NCBI GenBank assembly: GCA_002844335.1
Contig: CP019154.1
Span: forward strand, 1,240,001 to 1,304,000
DNA length: 64,000 bases
Direction: 5' to 3'
Source: Haloarcula taiwanensis
GTDB lineage: Archaea; Halobacteriota; Halobacteria; Halobacteriales; Haloarculaceae
The notes under the pieces are model-generated. The model was given only the letters and a program-made list of their open reading frames with translations. It was not told the DNA's origin and did no database searches. The position numbers were made by a program, and so were the translations under genes. Below are positions 16,595 to 24,261 of this stretch, piece after piece. Position 1 is the first letter of the stretch; the number at the start of each line of letters is the position of its first letter.

Positions 16595-17614
16595 ATGACA
16601 GCCAATACCGGACGGAGACTGGCTATCGTCGCTGTGTTTGTCACTATCGGACTGCTGGCCGCTGGGGCGGTCGCTGGTGTGTCCGGCCTCAGCGAGATGG
16701 GGCAACCGTCCGGCGACGAGGTGCTGGACCAGACCGAGCAGCGCTACGACGTAGCCGAGACGATTACCGGAACCGCGACTGTGACTGTGATGAACGACTC
16801 GGCGTCGAAGACTGCAACGGTCGAATATGCCGCCGCTGAGCCGAACAAAACGTGGGCCGCCGTCACGAGCGAGACCCGGTCGTACGAGATGGGGACGAAC
16901 GGGACTGTCGTCTGGGCGGTCGGCGAGAACCGGTCGTATGCCCGCGAACTGACTGCGGAGTCCGTGGCGATGAACGACTCGACCGACCCGGTTCCCGAGG
17001 AGAACGTCACAGCGACGCTCCGCGGGACTTCAGAGGTCAACGGCGAATCGACGTACGTTCTCGACCTCGAACCGACCAACGAGAGCATCGACGCGCCGAA
17101 CACGACGCTGTGGGTCGATACCGAGGACTACCGCGTTCATAAGATGACCACTGACGACGGAACGAACCGGACGGAGCTCACCGTCGAGGAGACGAATTTC
17201 AACGTCAGCATCGACGACAGTCAGTTCGCCCCGCCGGCTGACCGGGTCGCCGTCACGACCGTCGAAACGTACGACACCTACGACGCGGCTCAGTCGGCGA
17301 CGGATATGGACCTGCCAGAGTACGAGAACGGGACTTTCGAGGAAGCGCGATATATCAGCCGGCCGGAGAGTACGGCCGTGGTCCAGCAGTACGACGCTGA
17401 CAGCGAGAACGTGACCGTCCTGAGCGCCACTGGCGCGTTGAGGTACTTGGAGGACGTGGAGAACGGGACGGCAGTGCAGGTGAACGGGCAGAACGCGACC
17501 GCAATCGAGCGCGACGACAGGGCTGTCGTCTACTGGACCGAAGACGCTGTCACGACTGGCGTGGTCGTCGAGGGGACGACCGACGAGGCCGTCGCCGCCG
17601 CTGAAGAACTGTAG
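16595..17614 (+). CDS. LolA-like outer-membrane-lipoprotein-sorting homologue
   Basis: 339 residues. An uncleaved or cleavable N-terminal hydrophobic segment (about 9-29, LAIVAVFVTIGLLAAGAVAGV) is followed by a secreted domain starting QPSGDEVLDQTEQRYD, which matches the start of LolA/LolB-fold proteins in haloarchaea. There are many N-x-S/T sequons, typical of exported haloarchaeal proteins. The second half (about 215-339) is an extra alpha/beta domain often seen fused in this family. It diverges from a LolCDE/MacB-type transporter 115 bp away. Role in lipoprotein handling is inferred from fold and neighbourhood. Confidence 0.75.
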   Translation: MTANTGRRLAIVAVFVTIGLLAAGAVAGVSGLSEMGQPSGDEVLDQTEQRYDVAETITGTATVTVMNDSASKTATVEYAAAEPNKTWAAVTSETRSYEMGTNGTVVWAVGENRSYARELTAESVAMNDSTDPVPEENVTATLRGTSEVNGESTYVLDLEPTNESIDAPNTTLWVDTEDYRVHKMTTDDGTNRTELTVEETNFNVSIDDSQFAPPADRVAVTTVETYDTYDAAQSATDMDLPEYENGTFEEARYISRPESTAVVQQYDADSENVTVLSATGALRYLEDVENGTAVQVNGQNATAIERDDRAVVYWTEDAVTTGVVVEGTTDEAVAAAEEL

Positions 17615-17638
17615 CGACGCCCGCTAACTGTCTGTATT

Positions 17639-18103
17639 CTATAGCTCTTCCAGCGTTCTCTTGACTGCTTCCCAGTGGCTCCCTTTCCAGAAGTGTTGCC
17701 CGCAGTCCGTACAGCGCCAGACCCGTTCGTCGTCCGCGGTCGGTGCGTACTCCGGCGTGGGTTCGACCGGGTCGACCTGCTCGACCGGCCCGTTACAGAC
17801 GCCACAGTGGGCCGGCTCGTCGGCGAGCGAGAGTCGGAAGCCGGCGTCGGCGAGTTCCCGCAACTGGTCCTCGACCGCCCGTTCGGTGAGGAGCACGCTC
17901 TCGGATGCGCGGGCGGCGAGGTCGCTGTCCCGAGTTATCACCAGCCGGTCCTCACGTGCCGCTACAGCGAGGAGATCGTCGTCGGCCTCGGCGGCCCGGT
18001 CCAGCGCGTAGGCCGTGTCGTAGCCACACATCCGGAGATAGGTGGCGAGCTTGCCGAGCATCGCATCGAGGGCGAGCCGGTCGCGCGGGGTCTCCTCAGA
18101 CAT
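17639..18103 (-). CDS. Mut7-C RNase domain protein with zinc ribbon
   Basis: 154 residues. The N-terminal part (LALDAMLGKLATYLRMCGYDT, then AREDRLVITRDSDLA) has the conserved Asp residues of the PIN-like Mut7-C nuclease. The C-terminal half carries a zinc ribbon, CGVCNG ... CTDCGQHFWKGSHW. It is the last gene of an operon with PolX; its ATG overlaps the polX stop region by 8 bp. It likely cleaves RNA or single-stranded DNA with metal ions; the tight coupling to a repair polymerase is suggestive. Confidence 0.87.
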   Translation of the reverse strand: MSEETPRDRLALDAMLGKLATYLRMCGYDTAYALDRAAEADDDLLAVAAREDRLVITRDSDLAARASESVLLTERAVEDQLRELADAGFRLSLADEPAHCGVCNGPVEQVDPVEPTPEYAPTADDERVWRCTDCGQHFWKGSHWEAVKRTLEEL

Positions 18104-19832
18104 CGAGGAACTCGCGGACCCCCTCGGCGTCGCGGGTGTTCAGCACGTCCGCCGTCTCGGCCCATCCCCGCCGCGCCGTGTGGACGCCGTAGCGCAGGAG
18201 GTCGAGGTCGCCCGGGCTGTGGGCGTCCGTGTTGATGGCGATTGTCGCGCCGGCCTCGATAGCCTGCTTTACCGCGCCGCCGCCGAGGTCCAGCCGCGCC
18301 GGGTTGGCGTTTATTTCCAGGGCCGTGTCGTTGTCGGCGGCGACGGCCGCGAGCCGCTCCACATCCGCGTCCAGTCCCTCCCGGCGGTTGAGATAGCGGC
18401 CTGTCGGGTGGCCGATGACGTTCACGTCGGGATGTTCTGCGGCTGCGACGAGGCGGTCCGTGCCGTCGCCGTCGAGCGCGGCGTGGGGTGAAGCGACGAC
18501 CACGTCCAGTTCCGCCAGCAAGTCGTCAGCGACCGAGACAGTGCCGTCTTCAGCGATATTAGCCTCGACGCCGGTGAACACGTCGATGTCGGCCTCGGCC
18601 GCGACCGATTCGACCTCGGCTATCTGCTCGCGGAGCTTCTCGTCGGAGACCCCGACGCCACCGACCATCCCCGGCCCGGTCGCGTGGTCGGTGACGGCGA
18701 GGTAGTCGTGACCGAAGTCGGCCGCGCCCGCGACCATCTCCGCGATAGTGTTCCTGCCGTCCGACCAGTTCGTATGGGTGTGGACGTCGCCACGGACCTC
18801 GCCTTCGGCCAGCAGGTTCGGCAGCGTCCCGTCGGCGGCGGCCTCGACCTCGCCGCGGTTCTCACGGAGTTCCGGCGGGACCCAGTCCATTCCCAGCGCG
18901 TCGTACACCGCGTCTTCGGTCTCGCTGGCAACCAGTTCGCCGGCCCGCTGGTCGTCGTCCTCGACGCCCTCGACATCGAAGACCCCGTACTCGTTTACCT
19001 TCAGGTCCCGCTCTATGGCGCGATTGCGGACCGCCACGTTGTGGTCCTTGCTCCCGGTGAAATACTGCAGCGCCGCGCCGAACTCGGCGGGGTCGACCAC
19101 CCGCAGGTCGACCCGCACGTCGTCCGCGTAGGCGCTCGCCTTCGTCTCGCCGGACTCGATGACGCGGTCGAGCCCGTCCCAGTCGGCGAACCGCTCGACG
19201 ACGGCGTCGGCGTCGGTGCTCCCGACGAGCACGTCCACGTCGCCGATGGTCGGCCGCCAGCGCCGAATCGAGCCCCCGAGCGCACACTCCTCGACGGCGT
19301 CACCAGCGGCCATGTACTCCCGAATCCGGTCGCCCTGTGGTCTGGCCTCGCCCAGCAGCGACCGTTCGTGGGCCTCGCGGGCGAAGTCGATGTTGTCGAG
19401 GATGTTCTGCTCGGTCTTCGCGCCGAAGCCGGAGACCTCCTGTATCTCGCCGGCCTCGGCCGCGGCCTCCAGTTCGTCGAGGGTGGTGATGCCCAGTGCA
19501 TCGTACAGCGAGCCGACGGATTTCGGCCCAACGCCCTCGACCGCCGTGAGGGCGTCCATCTCGACGGGGAGTTCCTCGCGCAGTTCGGTCAGCTCCTCGA
19601 TTTCGCCGGTCTCGAAGTACTCGACCACCTTCGCGGAGATGGCGTCGCCGACGCCGTCAATCTCGCCGACGCTGTCCTCGCCTTCGGCGGCCAGCCCCTC
19701 GATGGCCCCGGGGTAGTCCCTGATGTTCTCGGCCGCCCGGCGGTAGGCCCGGGGCTTGTACTCGACGCCCTTCGCGTCCAGCAGGTCGGCGAACTCTTCG
19801 AGCAGTGTCGCGATCTCGTCGTTCCGGCTCAT
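18096..19832 (-). CDS. polX: DNA polymerase X / 3'-5' exonuclease PolX
   Basis: 578 residues. It combines an X-family polymerase (about 1-320) with helix-hairpin-helix repeats (EIDGVGDAI, AVEGVGPKS, EVSGFGAKT), nucleotidyl-transfer carboxylates in GDVDVLVG and YFTGSKDHN, and a C-terminal PHP phosphoesterase beginning GDVHTHTNWSDG with further metal-binding His/Asp motifs (TDHATG, NTDAHSPGDL). It serves base-excision and gap-filling repair, with the PHP domain as 3'-5' exonuclease. Start ATG 19832 is chosen over 19853 because the conserved N-terminal helix begins there. Overlap with Mut7-C and a 1-bp gap to the upstream gene mark an operon. Confidence 0.92.
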   Translation of the reverse strand: MSRNDEIATLLEEFADLLDAKGVEYKPRAYRRAAENIRDYPGAIEGLAAEGEDSVGEIDGVGDAISAKVVEYFETGEIEELTELREELPVEMDALTAVEGVGPKSVGSLYDALGITTLDELEAAAEAGEIQEVSGFGAKTEQNILDNIDFAREAHERSLLGEARPQGDRIREYMAAGDAVEECALGGSIRRWRPTIGDVDVLVGSTDADAVVERFADWDGLDRVIESGETKASAYADDVRVDLRVVDPAEFGAALQYFTGSKDHNVAVRNRAIERDLKVNEYGVFDVEGVEDDDQRAGELVASETEDAVYDALGMDWVPPELRENRGEVEAAADGTLPNLLAEGEVRGDVHTHTNWSDGRNTIAEMVAGAADFGHDYLAVTDHATGPGMVGGVGVSDEKLREQIAEVESVAAEADIDVFTGVEANIAEDGTVSVADDLLAELDVVVASPHAALDGDGTDRLVAAAEHPDVNVIGHPTGRYLNRREGLDADVERLAAVAADNDTALEINANPARLDLGGGAVKQAIEAGATIAINTDAHSPGDLDLLRYGVHTARRGWAETADVLNTRDAEGVREFLDV

Positions 19833-19833
19833 G

Positions 19834-20286
19834 TCAGTAGCTCCGCCCGGCACGGCCAGTGCCGGAGTCCGCGTCCTCGTGTCCCAGCGCTTTCTGCAGG
19901 AATTTCATCCAGCGTTTTCTGTCAGCCGCCTCCTGTGCCTGCGCTTCCTGCTCGATATCCGCCGCACCGAGCTGTTCGAGGGCGTTGAGCGCCCGGTCGA
20001 TGCCGATGATGGCCGTGGCGAGCTCTTCGCCGCGCTCGTAGCTCACGTCGTTGTCCTCGATTCGTTGCTTTCGCTGGAGGCGCTCGCGCCGCAGGTTCTT
20101 TTTCGCTTGCTCGACGCGCTCGCGCTCGCCCCGCGGAACTGTCTCCCGACGTTTGATTTCGAAGACGAACGACCGAAGTTCGATCTTCTCACCCTGGATG
20201 GTGATTTCATCGGGAATGTCCGCACCGACAGTCGCGCTGTCGCGTTCGATGCGCTCCAGCAACTGTTTGCGCTCGAACTCTTTCAC
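19834..20286 (-). CDS. DUF5788-like small helical protein
   Basis: 150 residues, first gene of the polX operon. After a short beta segment (ADIPDEITIQGEKIELRSFVFEI) it is rich in Arg/Glu helices (GERERVEQAKKNLRRERLQRKQR), then helix-breaking SYERGEELATAIIGIDRALNAL, ending in a Lys/Arg-rich tail. It matches the haloarchaeal family I know as DUF5788. There are no catalytic motifs. The 1-bp spacing to polX points to joint expression and possibly a repair accessory role; that is an inference. Confidence 0.75.
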   Translation of the reverse strand: MKEFERKQLLERIERDSATVGADIPDEITIQGEKIELRSFVFEIKRRETVPRGERERVEQAKKNLRRERLQRKQRIEDNDVSYERGEELATAIIGIDRALNALEQLGAADIEQEAQAQEAADRKRWMKFLQKALGHEDADSGTGRAGRSY

Positions 20287-20454
20287 TACCGGCTGTTAGG
20301 CCGGGGTGCCCTTACCCGCTTCGCCCGTGTTCTATCGAGGGTAGCACAGCGTTGCCCATTTGCTACACTCGCGTGTGCCTAGTTAACATCTCAAGCGAAC
20401 TCTGTGAGCGGTCTCGACCGAGGTCGGCGATATCTTTTTTATCATCTCTATCGT

Positions 20455-20467
20455 TCGTATGATACGA
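20455..20467. promoter_or_regulatory. Palindrome TCGTAT-G-ATACGA in the CHAT gene promoter
   Basis: Perfect 6+1+6 dyad centred at 20461, about 35 bp upstream of the CHAT start at 20496. It immediately precedes a TATA-like GAATAAC (about 20468-20474) and follows a T-rich run at 20434-20445. A dimeric regulator here would block transcription-factor-B access. Confidence 0.45.
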
Positions 20468-20495
20468 GAATAACACCGTCCCTCTCGGTTATTAT

Positions 20496-22580
20496 ATGAC
20501 TCTAACCTTCGAACCGCTTGACGACCGTCCGGGACTCGCGGTCATCGACCAGATAGAGCGCCAGCGCTACCGGATACACACGCCCGCTCCCATCGCGCTC
20601 AGGGACGCCGCGACCGACGTGTTCCAGTATCCCGTCGGGGACGCCGTCCGGATACGGACCCAGGCCATCGAACTCCCGACGGTCGTTATGGTGTACGTCC
20701 GTGACGACGACGGGGCGATAGCCGCTGAGGTCGCACAGTTCGAGTCGGAGACGCTGCCGTCGGACGATTACGTACTGGACCCGCTGACGCAGATAAAGAC
20801 ATATATGCGGGTCGAGGACGCCCAGATTGCCGTCACCGTCGACTCGGACCGGACCCGAATCGAGTTCGATTCCCCGACGGACGTGCTCATCGGCGCTCGG
20901 TCCCAGCACGACCGGCCCGCGGCCGCGGTCACGACGACCAAGGACCCGACCGACATGATGGCCGCTGTCGAGACCTTCGGGTCGGCGCTCAAGGCCTACG
21001 ACCCCGAGCGCTCCTATCCAACGCTTCGCGGCCACCCCCCGGCGCTTGAGATCGGTGAAACGCTGGACATCCCGGCGGCTATCGACAGTCCGGACACCGG
21101 TGTCACGCTCGAACTTCCGCCCAATCTCGCGTCGGTTTTCGTCGCCGCACCGCTCTCGTACTACCTCGGAGCCTCGCTCGTCCCCGCATCCGAACCGCGG
21201 CTGACGACCGACACCGGATTTACCTACTCGCTCGACACAGCACGAGGCTTCGAATCCGAGGTCGGACGCACGCTCAAACGCCTGTTTTTCCTCGACTGTG
21301 TCACGCGCACGGAAGGATTCCATCAGATAGACCTGCACGAACGGGCGGCCATCGAACCGTACGTCGACCTCGACTTCCAATCGCTGTATCAGCAGCCGCT
21401 AGCGGAGCAGGTCGCCACCTATCTGCAGGTCCCGTACGACGTTATCGAGGACCACATTCCGAAGTGGCGACTGACGACCCACATCGACCCGGTGCCGGCG
21501 AACGCGGAACAGCTCCCGTATGTCGTCGACGACCTCGCCATCGTCCGGACACACCAGCAACAGCGGCTGAACCAGGCGAGCGTTCCGGCGGAGGTCGAGG
21601 CCGAGTTCACTCGTGATGATGTCATCACCCGCGCTGCGAGTTCCGACACTGCCACCGCCGCAACCGAGACGGACTACGTCGAACCGCAGGCCGAGGACTC
21701 ACTGGAACAGGCCTGGATTGGGGACAGTATCCCAATCGGTGCGAGCAAGCTAACCAAAGCAGCGTTCGAACACCGGCTTGACCGCGACACGAACGCCGAG
21801 GACATCACGATTCGCGTCGTCCAGAACGACGCCCGGATGGATGAGGAACGACAGCTCGTCGACGACGTGTATGGCACCCGCGACGACCTGCCGTTCGATG
21901 TCACGGTCCACGACGACCTGACGACGGCGGAGCTCAGAACAGTTCTCACGACCGACGCGGAGTTCTTCCACTATATCGGCCACACCGAGCATGACGGCTT
22001 CGTCTGTAGCGATGGCAAACTGGACGTGACGACGGTCGACTCGGTCGGCATCGACACGTTCCTGCTGAACGCCTGCAACTCCTACAATCAGGGATTGGTG
22101 CTCGTCGAAAAGGGTGCAATCGCTGGCATCGTCACGCTCAACGAAGTTCTGAACGACGGCGCAGTTCGCATCGGTGAGACGGTCGCACGGCTGCTGAACT
22201 GCGGCTTCCCCCTTCGCGCGGCGCTTACCATCGCACGCGGTGAGAGCGTCCTCGGTGGTCAGTATATCGTGGTTGGTGATGGGGGAGTGACAGTTGCACA
22301 GACAGATGGTGGGATGCCAAACCTGCTTGAATTACAAACTACTGAAACCGGTTATACTGTAGAAATGAATGTATACTCGACGGACGGAAATGCGTTAGGC
22401 GCTATTATGTACCCGCATATCAATAAGTCTGAAGAACATTATTTAGTTCCGGGCAAAATTGACAGTTTCAGTGTAAATTGCGAGGAATTAATAGATTTTC
22501 TAGAGATGCAACAGATACCGGTCCGATATAAAGGCGAACTGCATTGGAGTGACTCAGTAGATATAGATTCTATAAATTGA
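20496..22580 (+). CDS. CHAT-domain (caspase-like) cysteine protease
   Basis: 694 residues from ATG 20496. The C-terminal part carries a CHAT peptidase: the catalytic His is seen in FHYIGHTE (His496) and the catalytic Cys in FLLNACNSY (Cys527), followed by the GLVLVEKGAIAGIVTLNEVL core. The N-terminal 440 residues contain no TPR or other domain I recognise. The last 90 residues, after an insertion-like boundary near 22300, are encoded in AT-rich DNA with Ile/Asn/Lys-rich codons, unlike the GC-rich body. CHAT proteases in bacteria and type III-E systems cleave partner proteins in defence or programmed cell death. The convergent peptide gene 70 bp downstream is the obvious candidate partner. Confidence 0.85.
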   Translation: MTLTFEPLDDRPGLAVIDQIERQRYRIHTPAPIALRDAATDVFQYPVGDAVRIRTQAIELPTVVMVYVRDDDGAIAAEVAQFESETLPSDDYVLDPLTQIKTYMRVEDAQIAVTVDSDRTRIEFDSPTDVLIGARSQHDRPAAAVTTTKDPTDMMAAVETFGSALKAYDPERSYPTLRGHPPALEIGETLDIPAAIDSPDTGVTLELPPNLASVFVAAPLSYYLGASLVPASEPRLTTDTGFTYSLDTARGFESEVGRTLKRLFFLDCVTRTEGFHQIDLHERAAIEPYVDLDFQSLYQQPLAEQVATYLQVPYDVIEDHIPKWRLTTHIDPVPANAEQLPYVVDDLAIVRTHQQQRLNQASVPAEVEAEFTRDDVITRAASSDTATAATETDYVEPQAEDSLEQAWIGDSIPIGASKLTKAAFEHRLDRDTNAEDITIRVVQNDARMDEERQLVDDVYGTRDDLPFDVTVHDDLTTAELRTVLTTDAEFFHYIGHTEHDGFVCSDGKLDVTTVDSVGIDTFLLNACNSYNQGLVLVEKGAIAGIVTLNEVLNDGAVRIGETVARLLNCGFPLRAALTIARGESVLGGQYIVVGDGGVTVAQTDGGMPNLLELQTTETGYTVEMNVYSTDGNALGAIMYPHINKSEEHYLVPGKIDSFSVNCEELIDFLEMQQIPVRYKGELHWSDSVDIDSIN

Positions 22581-22650
22581 GCGTTTCAACTAGCCAGCAA
22601 TGCATCCACTGTGAAGGGAATTATTCAACTGAGTTTATTAGTTCTAGTGT

Positions 22651-22782
22651 CTATGGCCCGGGGTAAGCACTGTTATTAGCTGCCGCAGTCCCCGCCTGTG
22701 ACAGTAGCAGCAGGAGGGTGAACAGCGCGCCGGTCATTTTTGGGTGCTCTGCGAGGTATTCGCGCATGGTGGTATCTGACAT
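22651..22782 (-). CDS. 43-residue peptide with signal-peptide-like sequence next to the CHAT gene
   Basis: ATG 22782 to TAG 22651. An N-terminal MSDTTMREYLAEHPKM segment precedes a hydrophobic core TGALFTLLLLLSQAG and a small-residue end TAAA followed by NNSAYPGP. The pattern reads as a signal peptide with an A-x-A cleavage site leaving eight residues, or as a single-pass membrane peptide. An AT-rich TATA-like block (22811-22820) lies 28-38 bp upstream. I recall similar tiny haloarchaeal proteins (possibly DUF7503, unverified). Its convergent position beside a CHAT protease suggests a substrate, signal or toxin role; this is inference. Confidence 0.65.
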   Translation of the reverse strand: MSDTTMREYLAEHPKMTGALFTLLLLLSQAGTAAANNSAYPGP

Positions 22783-23186
22783 GATACAACTTCGATGATG
22801 GCGGGGAGATAATTAAATTTATTTGAAAAGTACCTACATATTATATATTGTATTAAGCATAGAATTAACAGTCAAATCCAGAAACTAACATCCACAAGAC
22901 TGGAATCGCACGTTTAGAGGAAAGTAGCGCACGAACCGGTCGTGCGTACACATGAGAGGGAACCAGCGATACCCCCATCAGTAGCGTTTAGTAGCCAAGT
23001 ATGTAATTGATAATCAGGGTCTAGTATTAATGTATGAATGGAAAATAGCTGATAACTATCTGAGAGATACACGTCCTGCTGGTTCGCTCCGGGGGTCGGA
23101 CGCAGGGCGGATGTATGCGGCAATCGCTACCAGTTTGATGGAATGGCTGCTTGCTGGCGGCTTTGTCGACACCACCCGGAGGAAGG
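22783..23186. other. AT-rich gene-free stretch of about 400 bp
   Basis: No credible coding frame on either strand. It holds the promoter-like block of the 43-residue gene, TATA-rich repeats at 22840-22860, and the hairpin CGCACGA-5 nt-TCGTGCG at 22928-22946. Base composition is the lowest in GC of the window together with the end of the CHAT gene, indicating a foreign or rapidly changing segment. Confidence 0.5.
22928..22946. repeat. Hairpin with 7-bp stem and 5-nt loop
   Basis: CGCACGA ACCGG TCGTGCG is a perfect inverted repeat in the AT-rich gap. No T-run follows on either strand, so terminator function is doubtful; a structured RNA or protein site is possible. Confidence 0.4.
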
Positions 23187-24131
23187 ATGACTTCTGAGGA
23201 GCAGTGGCGGCTCGGAGACAAGACAGTTGAGCTGTCCAGTGCGGTCATCAGCGGCAGCCGCCGCGCGGCAACGCGCCATACACCGCTTCTCCGGACGGAA
23301 TCAGTGGACCGACGCGACGAGCTGCGGACAGAGGTTCCGGTTCCACTTGCGAAAGTCGAGCAGCCTCAGGAGTGTACGGTGTTGCACGTCGATGATGATC
23401 CGCAGGTCGGTGAGCTGGTCGAGATGTATCTCGAACGCATCAACGACAAGTTCGACGTCGTTACCAAGACCAGCGCCGTCGCTGCGCTTGACGTCCTCCG
23501 GAGCGAGCAGGTCGACTGTATTGTCAGCGATTACGATATGCCAAACACCGATGGACTGGAGTTTCTAGAACTCGTCCGTGAGCAGTATCACGACATCCCA
23601 TTTATTCTGTTTACCGGCAAGGGCAGTGAAGAGATAGCCAGCGAGGCAATCGCGTCGGGCGTCACGGACTATATGCAAAAAGGAGGGAGGTCAGACACGT
23701 ACGATGTCCTGGCCAACCGAATCGAGAATGCTGTCGAACAACATCGCACCGAACAGCGGTTCTGGAACGCCCTCTCGTGGTATCAGCGGCTCGTTGAACA
23801 GGAGCTTGCGGGCGTCTGTATCATTCAGGACGGGGCGTTTGTCTACGTGAACCAAAAGCTAGCTGATATTTTCGGCTATGACCAGAGTGAACTCATCAAC
23901 GAGTCTCCGGCCCTCCTCACGGCGGAAGGCGACGGCGACAGACTACCTGAGTCACTCCGAACAGCAGAGTCAGACGAGCTCGATACGTTCCACTCGGAGT
24001 TTGAGGGGCGACAGGCCGACGGTGAAACGCGTCCCATCGAAGTATCCGGCGGGTCGATTGAGTACGACGGCGACCCGGCGTGGATAGGCGTGCTCCGAGA
24101 CGTCAAAAGCAATCCCGGTACTGGCGAGTAA
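23187..24131 (+). CDS. Response regulator receiver with PAS domain
   Basis: 314 residues from ATG 23187, which has an unusual strong Shine-Dalgarno GGAGG 4 nt upstream; a TTG at 23151 lies further up. After a 60-residue leader the REC domain shows HVDDDP (acidic pair), the phospho-acceptor Asp in VSDYDMP and the conserved Lys in FTGKG. A PAS domain follows (about 200-310; GVCIIQDGAFVYVNQKLADIFGY). No kinase or DNA-binding output domain is present. It resembles the many haloarchaeal orphan REC-PAS signalling proteins. No cognate kinase is adjacent, and it lies beyond the AT-rich gap next to the CHAT gene. Confidence 0.82.
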   Translation: MTSEEQWRLGDKTVELSSAVISGSRRAATRHTPLLRTESVDRRDELRTEVPVPLAKVEQPQECTVLHVDDDPQVGELVEMYLERINDKFDVVTKTSAVAALDVLRSEQVDCIVSDYDMPNTDGLEFLELVREQYHDIPFILFTGKGSEEIASEAIASGVTDYMQKGGRSDTYDVLANRIENAVEQHRTEQRFWNALSWYQRLVEQELAGVCIIQDGAFVYVNQKLADIFGYDQSELINESPALLTAEGDGDRLPESLRTAESDELDTFHSEFEGRQADGETRPIEVSGGSIEYDGDPAWIGVLRDVKSNPGTGE

Positions 24132-24261
24132 GTCGCTGTTTGGCTGCTGCGTACAGCCCTTTGCTTTTCCGACTCAGACATCGCAGTATCATCGTAGTCT
24201 GCCGGTGACTGGCCCAGTATAAGCACAATCCATTTCCACGGCCCACTCCTACCGTAGTATA

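Noticed and set aside
20502-21380. Minus-strand frame opposite the CHAT gene
   Set aside because: Shadow of codon bias; CHAT residues are intact on the plus strand.
22783-23186. CRISPR-like or structural RNA in the AT-rich gap
   Set aside because: No regular spaced repeats; only one small hairpin was seen.
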